Below, one piece after another: positions 1-5,322 of a stretch of 5,431 nt of DNA. Position numbers and translations under genes: made by a program. Numbering within the stretch: position 1 is the stretch's first letter; each line of letters begins with the position of its first letter. Source of the stretch: Chloroflexota bacterium (GTDB lineage Bacteria; Chloroflexota; Dehalococcoidia; GIF9; UBA5629); contig JAPLHL010000232.1 in NCBI GenBank assembly GCA_026389655.1, positions 1-5,431 on the forward strand, given 5' to 3'. The notes below the pieces were generated by a model. That model made no database searches. It saw only the letters and a program-made list of their open reading frames with translations, and was not told the DNA's origin.

Positions 1-16
1 CGCAGTTCAGACCTTT

Positions 17-38
17 GGGCGGGTTTAAAAACCCGCCC
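17..38. repeat. GC-rich palindromic hairpin, possible terminator for the leftward kinase operon
   Basis: GGGCGGGTTT (17-26) and AAACCCGCCC (29-38) are perfectly complementary, giving a 9-10 bp stem with a very small loop. The right flank continues CCTACG, which resembles the edge of the GTAGGGGCGGGT-type intergenic palindromes common in many bacterial genomes; the matching left flank is missing, so the copy may be trimmed. It lies downstream of the leftward kinase gene and could end that transcript. No T-run follows in the leftward direction, and rightward only four Ts occur, after a 5-nt gap, so it is not a textbook intrinsic terminator. The hairpin is certain; the role is inferred. Confidence 0.6.
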
Positions 39-47
39 CTACGTTTT

Positions 48-59
48 GTCATCACGAGG
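48..59. repeat. Truncated copy of the adjacent palindromic repeat
   Basis: The 12-mer GTCATCACGAGG at 48-59 recurs exactly at 76-87, 28 bases later, where it begins the full palindromic repeat. Beyond the 12-mer the first copy diverges and lacks the rest of the arm, so it looks like a remnant or a failed duplication of the repeat end. Confidence 0.55.
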
Positions 60-75
60 GTGCTAGCCTTAATAT

Positions 76-172
76 GTCATCACGAGGAGCGTAGCGACGT
101 GGTGATCTGCTGCACGGTTACAAATCAACCATTAGATTGCCACGCCCCGATTGCATCGAGACTCGCAATGAC
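76..172. repeat. Palindromic dispersed repeat (GTCATTGCGAG-type, MITE-like), about 97 bp
   Basis: The element starts GTCATCACGAGGAGCG (from 76) and ends ACTCGCAATGAC (161-172). The left arm (76-108) and the reverse complement of the right arm (134-172) align over most of their length: both begin GTCAT and end with GTGG followed by ATCT after two differing bases. This is the layout of the widespread intergenic repeat whose ends read GTCATTGCGAGG and GCAATGAC. Each arm also contains its own short inverted repeat: ATCAC 79-83 with GTGAT 102-106, and ATTGC 136-140 with GCAAT 165-169. It encodes no transposase. An open frame crossing it (15-221) is a by-product of the repeat, not a gene. The family assignment is from memory of such repeats and was not searched. 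Confidence 0.7.
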
Positions 173-189
173 ATTCTTGTCGGCGTCCG

Positions 190-1281
190 CTAGACCAATC
201 TCGTCTCAACAGTTAGTGTAGTGCCCTTACCCTGCTCAGACTGTATCATCAACCTGCCTCCCAGGAGTTTTGCTCGTTGTTTAATAATATCAAGGCCCAT
301 TTGACTGGCCGCCACATTGCTATCCAGATTTTCCGGCAACACAAATCCGCAACCGTTGTCCTGAACCGTCACTTTAATATCTTTTGCAGCAAAATCAAGG
401 AGGATTTCAGCCATGGTAGCCCGGGAATGCTGCTTGACATTGCCCAGGGCTTCCTGAACTATACGGAAGATGATCACTTCAACTTCTGATTTCAATTTAT
501 GTTCTTTGCCGTTTACAGTGACAGCAACCCTGATACCTGTTTCCTGACTTATGCTTTCAGCCAGCCACTTTACCGCCGGTACCAGCCCGGTGTTATCGAG
601 CACGCTGGTCCCCAATCCATGGCTCATTTTGCGCATATTATCAATTACGTGCAGCATCTCATTCTCGATTTTTTCCACCCGGTTTCTGGTTTCACGGGGA
701 ATTTCTCCGTGAACACCGGCTTCAAGCGAATGAAGATGGTTAACGATCACCAGCAGGTCCTGGATCGTATCATCATGAAGCTCGCGGGCAATGCGTTTAC
801 GTTCATTTTCCTGCAACTTGAGTATACGGGCGATTGAATTCCACCTTTTGGGAGCAAGCTCACGCACCAGTGCTTTCTCCTTCCTTGTAGCGCTCCTGGA
901 CAGGGATATGAGAAGTCCCAATAGCAAAGCAACCAGAGCGAAAAGGGAAAACCTGAGAGCATCTTCCAGATTGTGCGTTTCTAAAATCGTTCTCGGCAGG
1001 ACGGCTACAAGGAAAATAAACCATGTGAGCAGCGTTCCGCGCAGCCTGTAAACGATGCTGGCATAGATTATAGGTATGACAAATATGAAACTCAGTACGA
1101 GCAGCGCTGCTCCATGGGCCGCCACGATATCCCCACTCCAGGGAAACCATCCGGTGATATCAATGAAATTGGCATTATACAGTACGATGAAGAAGTCCAT
1201 GATTATGGCTATAATCCAGATATGAATGTTCCTTTGAACATTCGTGGTAAGTCTCCTGGGTATTTTTACGCCGTCCTTCAT
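190..1281 (-). CDS. Four-TM sensor histidine kinase, HisKA_3 (NarL/DesK/LiaS) class
   Basis: Membrane kinase that would autophosphorylate and pass phosphate to the adjacent response regulator. With the start at 1281 it has 363 residues. Four hydrophobic segments lie near 20-40, 54-78, 83-100 and 109-128; loop charges (KIPRR before TM1, RLR between TM2 and TM3, RSATRKEK after TM4) put both ends in the cytoplasm. The outside loops are short and no PAS, GAF or HAMP domain is evident, so the signal is probably read in or at the membrane. A linker helix leads to ERKRIARELHDDTIQ, with phospho-acceptor His169 in the HDxxxQ motif. The HATPase region has an N-box (EALGNVKQHS, Asn281), DNGCGF (308-313), MGLDIIKQRA (328-337) and GKGTT (351-355). 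The frame stays open to 1401, overlapping the regulator; Met at 1317 (14-bp overlap) is the main alternative start, and neither has a clear ribosome binding site. Ligand unknown. Confidence 0.9.
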   Translation of the reverse strand: MKDGVKIPRRLTTNVQRNIHIWIIAIIMDFFIVLYNANFIDITGWFPWSGDIVAAHGAALLVLSFIFVIPIIYASIVYRLRGTLLTWFIFLVAVLPRTILETHNLEDALRFSLFALVALLLGLLISLSRSATRKEKALVRELAPKRWNSIARILKLQENERKRIARELHDDTIQDLLVIVNHLHSLEAGVHGEIPRETRNRVEKIENEMLHVIDNMRKMSHGLGTSVLDNTGLVPAVKWLAESISQETGIRVAVTVNGKEHKLKSEVEVIIFRIVQEALGNVKQHSRATMAEILLDFAAKDIKVTVQDNGCGFVLPENLDSNVAASQMGLDIIKQRAKLLGGRLMIQSEQGKGTTLTVETRLV

Positions 1282-1303
1282 CGTCGAGCCCGCTGATATG
1301 AAG

Positions 1304-1975
1304 TTACCTGGAATCATCGACAGAGAGAAAGCCAATCCGCACACCGGTAATGACCGCCTCCGTTCTTGAGCTAACCCCCAGCTTGGCAAATATATCTGCA
1401 AAGTGCCCTTTCACAGTCCGGATGTTCAGCCCCATGGTTAAGGCAATTTCTTTATTTGCCATACCCGTGGCAGCCAGCCTGAGCACCTCGAGTTCACGCA
1501 CCGATAGTTTTTCACCGGAGTCAAGCTTTACCGGTTTGAGGGGATGGCGTGAAGCCTGGCTTATCAATTTTTTACCGATAGCGGGTGACAGGACCATAGC
1601 CCCGGCAGCAACAGCCCTTACGGCCTGGACAATTTCCTGGCCGAATACGCTTTTCACCAGGTAACCGGAAGCACCAGCCTGCATTATATCCCGGATGCTC
1701 TGATCATCATCAAGAACGGTAAGCACAAGCACGGATACCTTCGGAAACTGAGCTTTTATCCGCCGGGTAGCTTCGAGACCATTCATCCCGGGCATACTGA
1801 AATCCATCATTACTACATCCGGCGAAAGCTTACCGGTTAATTCAATCGCCTGTTCGCCGTTTCCGGCTTCGCCCACTACGTTTATGTCCTTTTCTTTTTC
1901 CAGTATGCTCCTCACCGCCTGCCGGATAAGAGGATGATCATCCACGAGCAATACTTTAAGTATTAGCGTTCCCAT
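1304..1975 (-). CDS. NarL/FixJ-family response regulator (REC plus LuxR-type HTH)
   Basis: DNA-binding partner of the downstream kinase, 223 residues from the chosen start, a normal length for the family. The receiver domain (about 6-122) has the acidic pair Asp12-Asp13 (VLLVDDHPLIRQ), phospho-acceptor Asp58 (MMDFSMPGMNG), Thr86 and Lys108 (GYLVKS). The LuxR-type helix-turn-helix covers about 155-212, with LSVRELEVLRLAATGMANKE and the recognition helix around IRTVKGHFADIFAKLGV. All phosphorylation residues are present, so it should be a working switch. It is first in a leftward operon, 22 bp ahead of the chosen kinase start. The frame is open upstream to a GTG at 2047, with ATGs at 2035, 2008 and 2005; I chose 1975 because the family normally begins a few residues before the first beta strand. 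No start has a well-spaced ribosome binding site, so the N-terminus is uncertain. Target genes are unknown; the divergent lipid operon is the obvious candidate. Confidence 0.92.
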   Translation of the reverse strand: MGTLILKVLLVDDHPLIRQAVRSILEKEKDINVVGEAGNGEQAIELTGKLSPDVVMMDFSMPGMNGLEATRRIKAQFPKVSVLVLTVLDDDQSIRDIMQAGASGYLVKSVFGQEIVQAVRAVAAGAMVLSPAIGKKLISQASRHPLKPVKLDSGEKLSVRELEVLRLAATGMANKEIALTMGLNIRTVKGHFADIFAKLGVSSRTEAVITGVRIGFLSVDDSR

Positions 1976-2059
1976 ACTGTCACGTTCTGCAAAGGCCGGA
2001 GTACTCATCATAACCAGTAATTTTACTCCCGGCATGAAAATATTCACAAATAAGTATCT

Positions 2060-2080
2060 TTAGTACAGGTACTTTGGTAC
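2060..2080. promoter_or_regulatory. Candidate operator: AGTAC-AG-GTACT palindrome plus a third GTAC
   Basis: AGTACAGGTACT (2062-2073) is a perfect 5-bp inverted repeat with a 2-bp spacer, and a third GTAC follows at 2077-2080. It lies between the divergent regulator and carboxyltransferase genes, close upstream of the regulator. Such density of one tetramer in a short stretch suggests a protein-binding site; the binder could be the adjacent response regulator or another lipid regulator. Its wider form, TTAGTA...TACTTT, recalls the Bacillota FapR operator as I remember it, but the spacing differs by one base and one half is imperfect. Confidence 0.4.
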
Positions 2081-2127
2081 ATCAACCGGGTGCTCCAGGC
2101 TGCAGGCCGTCCTTTGGTACGTCCAAA
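2069..2127. promoter_or_regulatory. Imperfect 15-bp direct repeat spaced 40 bp in the divergent promoter region
   Basis: The 15 bases at 2069-2083 and 2109-2123 match at 13 positions, sharing the exact core CTTTGGTAC (2072-2080 and 2112-2120). The second copy extends into an inverted repeat, TTTGG-TACGT-CCAAA (2113-2127). A spacing of 40 bp is near four helical turns, so two bound dimers would lie on roughly the same DNA face. Both copies sit upstream of the possible promoter of the carboxyltransferase operon, a place suited to an activator. The repeat is seen; the function is inferred. Confidence 0.4.
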
Positions 2128-2134
2128 AGCATCT

Positions 2135-2162
2135 TGTGAACCATCGGTCCCAAGGTTAAACT
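2135..2162 (+). promoter_or_regulatory. Possible sigma-70-type promoter of the fatty-acid operon
   Basis: TTGTGA (2135-2140) and TAAACT (2157-2162) each match four of six bases of the -35 and -10 consensus and are separated by 16 bp. Transcription would begin near 2169, giving a leader of about 28 bases. The match is modest and could be chance. I saw no equally good leftward pair for the regulator operon. Confidence 0.3.
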
Positions 2163-2184
2163 CTATCGCCAACGGCAGTTAGCC

Positions 2185-2190
2185 GGAGGA
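2185..2190 (+). promoter_or_regulatory. Strong ribosome binding site GGAGGA of the carboxyltransferase gene
   Basis: GGAGGA ends 6 bases before the ATG at 2197 and 9 before the second ATG at 2200, so it fixes the translation start to one of these two adjacent codons. Confidence 0.85.
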
Positions 2191-2196
2191 AACAAT

Positions 2197-3774
2197 ATGA
2201 TGATATCCAAAACTACCACTGCAATAGATAACAACAGCAAGCTGGAAGGATTATTTCAGTTAAAGCAACAACAGCTTACCGGCGGAGGCAGCGATCGCGT
2301 TCAGGCGCAGCATGATAAGGGCAAACTGACCGCTCGTGAAAGAATCAACTTATTCCTGGACCCCGGAAGTTTCGAAGAGCTGGATTCATTCGTTCTGCAT
2401 AACTGCTCTCATTTTAAGATGAGTGAGCAGAAATACCTGGGTGATGCAGTCATCACAGGATACGGTACGGTCAACGGGCGGAAAACATTCGTTTTCGCAC
2501 AGGATTTTACCGTATTTGGCGGTACACTGTCCGTAGCTTCGGCAGGGAAAATATGCAAGTTAATGGACCTGGCCGCCAAAGCAGGCGCACCTATCATCGG
2601 TCTACTCGATTCGGGAGGCGCACGTATACAGGAAGGCGTGGATAGCCTGGCTGCATGCGGTGAGATATTTGAGCGTAATACCCGTTATTCCGGAGTAATA
2701 CCCCAGATATCCGTCATCATGGGACCCTGCGCCGGCGCTGCAGTCTATTCACCCGGCCTTACTGATTTTATCTTCATGGTCGAGGGGATCGGCCAGATGT
2801 ACATCACGGGACCAAATGTTATCAAGTCCGTGACCGGTGAAAACGTAACCTTCGAACAGTTGGGCGCCGCCAATGTGCATTCCTCTAAAAGCGGCAATTG
2901 CCATTTTGTAGCTGATAACGAGCAGGAATGCCTGGAAATGGTACGGCGGCTGCTCAGTTTCCTGCCGCAGAACAACCGGGAAAATCCGCCTCCTTCCGCA
3001 TTAGCAGATGAAATGACCCGCATGGATGAAGAGCTTCTTTCTATTGTGCCGGCTGACTCTCACAGGTCTTACGATATGTTGCAGGTCATCGACAGAATTG
3101 TGGACCGCGGCGATTTCATGGAAGTGCATGCCGATTTTGGCAAGAGCATGATCACTGGTTTCGCACGTCTCGGAGGCATGAGTGTAGGCGTTGTAGCCCA
3201 GCAGCCAAAATTCGCTGCAGGCGCTATAACTGTCGACTCCGCCGACAAGGCCGCCAGGTTCGTACGCTTCTGTGACTGTTTTAATATTCCCATTGTTACA
3301 CTGGTTGATGTGCCGGGCTACATGCCCAGCGTAGAGGAGGAATATAAAGGCATCATACGTCACGGCGCCAAATTGCTTTTCGCTTATTCAGAAGCAACCG
3401 TGCCCAAGATCTCTCTGATCCTGCGCAAAGCCTACGGTGGCGCTTATGTAGCAATGAGCAGCAAGAGCCTGCGCACTGATATCAACTTCGCCTGGCCCAG
3501 CGCGGAGATCGCAGTCATGGGACCGATGGGCGCAATTAATATACTTTTCCGCTCCAAAGTAGAAAAGTCCGACGATCCTGAAGCGACAAGAAGGCAACTT
3601 GTCCAGGAATACTCCGACGAGTTTGCCAATCCTTATATCGCGGCATCCAACGGGCACCTTGACGATGTCATCGATCCCAGGTTGACGCGGTCCAAGCTGA
3701 TAAAGGCGCTTAAGCTCCTGGAAAACAAGGCAGACACAAACCCCTATAAAAAACATGGGAACATGCCGCTTTAG
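2197..3774 (+). CDS. Acyl-CoA carboxylase carboxyltransferase (beta) subunit, probably acetyl-CoA type
   Basis: Moves the carboxyl group from carboxybiotin to an acyl-CoA; beside ACP and FabF the likely product is malonyl-CoA. The 525 residues match the full length of the PccB/AccD5/MmdA family, in which both crotonase-like halves are in one chain. The N half has KGKLTARERI (41-50), QDFTVFGGTLS (102-112), LDSGGARIQEGVDSL (137-151) and GPCAGAAVYSPGLTDF (176-191). The C half has VDVPGYMP (370-377), IIRHGAKLL (386-394), RKAYGGAYVAM (410-420), WPSAEIAVMG (433-442) and the usual ending KKHGNMPL. Val418 sits where propionyl-CoA enzymes have Asp, favouring acetyl-CoA. Ala181 replaces the second Gly of the usual CAGG. 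Biotin carboxylase and biotin carrier genes are not in the window. Glutaconyl- or methylmalonyl-CoA decarboxylase alpha subunits share this fold, but the neighbours argue for lipid synthesis. A strong ribosome binding site supports the start. Confidence 0.93.
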   Translation: MMISKTTTAIDNNSKLEGLFQLKQQQLTGGGSDRVQAQHDKGKLTARERINLFLDPGSFEELDSFVLHNCSHFKMSEQKYLGDAVITGYGTVNGRKTFVFAQDFTVFGGTLSVASAGKICKLMDLAAKAGAPIIGLLDSGGARIQEGVDSLAACGEIFERNTRYSGVIPQISVIMGPCAGAAVYSPGLTDFIFMVEGIGQMYITGPNVIKSVTGENVTFEQLGAANVHSSKSGNCHFVADNEQECLEMVRRLLSFLPQNNRENPPPSALADEMTRMDEELLSIVPADSHRSYDMLQVIDRIVDRGDFMEVHADFGKSMITGFARLGGMSVGVVAQQPKFAAGAITVDSADKAARFVRFCDCFNIPIVTLVDVPGYMPSVEEEYKGIIRHGAKLLFAYSEATVPKISLILRKAYGGAYVAMSSKSLRTDINFAWPSAEIAVMGPMGAINILFRSKVEKSDDPEATRRQLVQEYSDEFANPYIAASNGHLDDVIDPRLTRSKLIKALKLLENKADTNPYKKHGNMPL

Positions 3775-3805
3775 CCTGACCATATACCAGGTCCTGTAGC
3801 TCAGT

Positions 3806-3811
3806 TATAAA
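3806..3811 (+). promoter_or_regulatory. Possible -10 element of an internal promoter ahead of the ACP gene
   Basis: TATAAA in an AT-rich stretch of the 59-bp gap before the ACP gene matches five of six -10 bases. The best -35 at 17 bp (TATACC, 3783-3788) is poor. An extra promoter would make sense because ACP is needed in large amounts, but the sequence support is weak. Confidence 0.2.
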
Positions 3812-3820
3812 TAAATCACA

Positions 3821-3827
3821 AAAGGAG
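3821..3827 (+). promoter_or_regulatory. Strong ribosome binding site AAAGGAG of the ACP gene
   Basis: AAAGGAG ends 6 bases before the ATG at 3834, which fixes the ACP start. Its strength fits a highly translated small protein. Confidence 0.85.
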
Positions 3828-3833
3828 CCCCTG

Positions 3834-4082
3834 ATGAACGTATTTGAAGAAGTTAAAAAAACCATCGTTAAGATCCAGCCGGGTATTGATGAAAGTAAAA
3901 TTAAGCCCGAGGCCAGGTTTAAAGAGGACCTCGAGATCGACTCGCTCAGCAAAGTTGAAATGGCCCTCGCTCTGGAGGATACTCTCGACCTGACTCTGCA
4001 GGATGCCGAACTTGAGGACATTAAAACGGTCCAGCACGTCGTGGATTTGATCGAATCACGGCTCAAGGTTCGTAATGCCTAG
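3834..4082 (+). CDS. acpP: Acyl carrier protein
   Basis: Small acidic carrier (82 residues, usual length) that holds growing acyl chains as thioesters on a phosphopantetheine arm during cytoplasmic type II fatty-acid synthesis. The attachment site is Ser37 in DLEIDSLSKVEM (32-43); helix II continues VEMALALED and the last helix begins near KTVQHVVDLIESR. The wording around the serine (IDSLS.VE rather than the E. coli GADSLDTVEL) is closer to actinobacterial AcpM as I recall it. Helix III is present (DAELEDIKTV). The gene lies 59 bp after the carboxyltransferase, and its last 8 bases overlap the start of fabF, so translation of the two is probably coupled. The order ACP, FabF, AcpS makes a housekeeping FAS-II carrier more likely than a polyketide or secondary-pathway ACP, though a specialised carrier cannot be ruled out if the genome has a second acpP. 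Confidence 0.92.
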   Translation: MNVFEEVKKTIVKIQPGIDESKIKPEARFKEDLEIDSLSKVEMALALEDTLDLTLQDAELEDIKTVQHVVDLIESRLKVRNA

Positions 4083-5316
4083 CCGGGTTGTCATAACCGG
4101 CTACGGAGCAGTTACACCGCTGGGATGCAGCGTGGACGCCACCTGGAAGAACCTGGTTTCCGGCGTTTGCGGAATTGGATATATAACTCTTTTCGACACA
4201 GCGGATTTCGCCATTAAAATTGCAGCGGAAGTAAAGGATTTCAATCCTGCCGATTTCATGGATCCTGTTACCGCCCGATACTCTGACAGGTATACACAGC
4301 TTGCCCTGGCGGCAGCTCTGCAGGCAATCGAGAAAGCCGGGTTGAAGATTACCGATTCCAATAAGTACGATATCGGCATCCTGGTCGGCAGCGGAGTGGG
4401 AGGTATCAGCACACTCTCACAACAGGTGAATATCCTATCTTCAAAAGGACCCAAAAGGGTCAGCCCGTTCATGGTGCCTATGATGATTGCGGACAGCGCT
4501 CCTGCTCAGATATCAATAAAAACGGGAATCATGGGGCCTAATTTCAGCGTTGCCTCTTCCTGCTCGACAGGAGCTGATGCGATAGGACTGGCTTTCCGGC
4601 TGATCAGGCACGGGGAAATCGGGGCAATGATCGCAGGCGGCGCCGATGCCGCAGTAACCCCCATAGGGATTGCGGGTTTCACACAGGCCGGAGCATTGTC
4701 TAAAAACCCCGATCCGCAAAAAGCGTGCAGGCCTTTTGATAAAAACAGGGATGGTTTCATCACCGGAGAGGGAGCAGCCATCCTGGTGCTGGAAAACCTC
4801 GATCACGCCCTGGCACGAGGCGCCAATATACTGGCGGAAATTGCCGGATACGGATCGACTTCCGATGCCTACCACATCACCAAGCCGCTGGAAACCGGCG
4901 ATGGCGCTGCCAAAGCCATGGAGCTTGCCCTTGCCTGCGCCGGAATTAACTCGATCGACTATATTAACGCTCATGGAACGTCAACGCCTTTCAATGACCT
5001 GAGTGAAACAAAGGCCATTAAAAAAGCATTTGGAGATGCAGCCCACAAGATACCGGTCAGTTCGACCAAATCAATGCACGGCCATATGCTGGGCGCTGCC
5101 GGTGCAATAGAGACACTAATCTGCTGTAAGGCAATTCAGGAAGGCATTATGCCCCCGACAATCAACCTGGATACCCCGGACCCCGAGTGTGACCTGGACT
5201 ATATACCAAACAAAGCAAGAAACGGCGATATCTGCACTGCCATGTCGAACTCATTCGGATTCGGAGGCCACAATTCGGCGGTCATCGTGCGCAGGTATCC
5301 CGGCAGCAAGGGCTAA
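4075..5316 (+). CDS. fabF: Beta-ketoacyl-ACP synthase II (KAS II)
   Basis: Condenses malonyl-ACP with acyl-ACP, releasing CO2, in each elongation round of fatty-acid synthesis. The 413 residues are the usual FabF length, and the whole thiolase-fold enzyme is present. Catalytic residues: Cys163 (VASSCSTGADAIG), His300 (NAHGTSTPFND), Lys332 and His337 (STKSMHGHMLGAAGA). Other family marks are RPFDKNRDGFITGEG (219-233), STSDAYHITKP (261-271), the TINLDTPDPECDLDYIP stretch (362-378) and the gating loop NSFGFGGHN (392-400). It starts with ATG inside the last codons of the ACP gene (8-bp overlap), with a weak CAAGG six bases upstream, which points to coupled translation and near-equal output. AcpS follows after 6 bp. 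The intact Cys-His-His set argues against a chain-length factor, which lacks the cysteine. A FabB role or a polyketide KS is less likely from the sequence style. Confidence 0.95.
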   Translation: MPSRVVITGYGAVTPLGCSVDATWKNLVSGVCGIGYITLFDTADFAIKIAAEVKDFNPADFMDPVTARYSDRYTQLALAAALQAIEKAGLKITDSNKYDIGILVGSGVGGISTLSQQVNILSSKGPKRVSPFMVPMMIADSAPAQISIKTGIMGPNFSVASSCSTGADAIGLAFRLIRHGEIGAMIAGGADAAVTPIGIAGFTQAGALSKNPDPQKACRPFDKNRDGFITGEGAAILVLENLDHALARGANILAEIAGYGSTSDAYHITKPLETGDGAAKAMELALACAGINSIDYINAHGTSTPFNDLSETKAIKKAFGDAAHKIPVSSTKSMHGHMLGAAGAIETLICCKAIQEGIMPPTINLDTPDPECDLDYIPNKARNGDICTAMSNSFGFGGHNSAVIVRRYPGSKG

Positions 5317-5322
5317 TTATCT

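Noticed and set aside
15..221. Open frame of 68 codons on the plus strand near the left end
   Set aside because: It runs through the palindromic repeats; its residues (HHEERSDVVI and similar) are the typical by-product of translating this repeat type, and no ribosome site is present.
1282..1401. N-terminal extension of the kinase to 1401
   Set aside because: It would overlap the regulator gene by 98 bp and adds residues without domain character. The charge pattern around TM1 fits a start at 1281, or at 1317 with a 14-bp overlap.
1976..2047. N-terminal extension of the response regulator to a GTG at 2047
   Set aside because: It would add 24 residues before the receiver domain, unlike the family. 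None of the upstream starts has a well-spaced ribosome site, although 2005/2008 cannot be fully excluded.
2197..3774. Calling the carboxyltransferase a propionyl-CoA or methylmalonyl-CoA enzyme from overall family likeness
   Set aside because: Val418 at the selectivity position and the FAS-II neighbours point to acetyl-CoA. A definite substrate name is still not justified, so no gene symbol was given.
3790..3805. GGTCCTGTAGCTCAGTT looks like the start and D-arm of a tRNA
   Set aside because: The following bases are AT-rich and run into the ACP ribosome binding site; there is no anticodon arm, T-arm or acceptor partner, so the likeness is chance.
4513..4974. Long minus-strand open frame (153 codons) inside fabF, with similar ones opposite the carboxyltransferase (3388-3783)
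   Set aside because: Both lie wholly antisense to strongly recognised enzymes and have no domain likeness; they are shadows of the coding strand.
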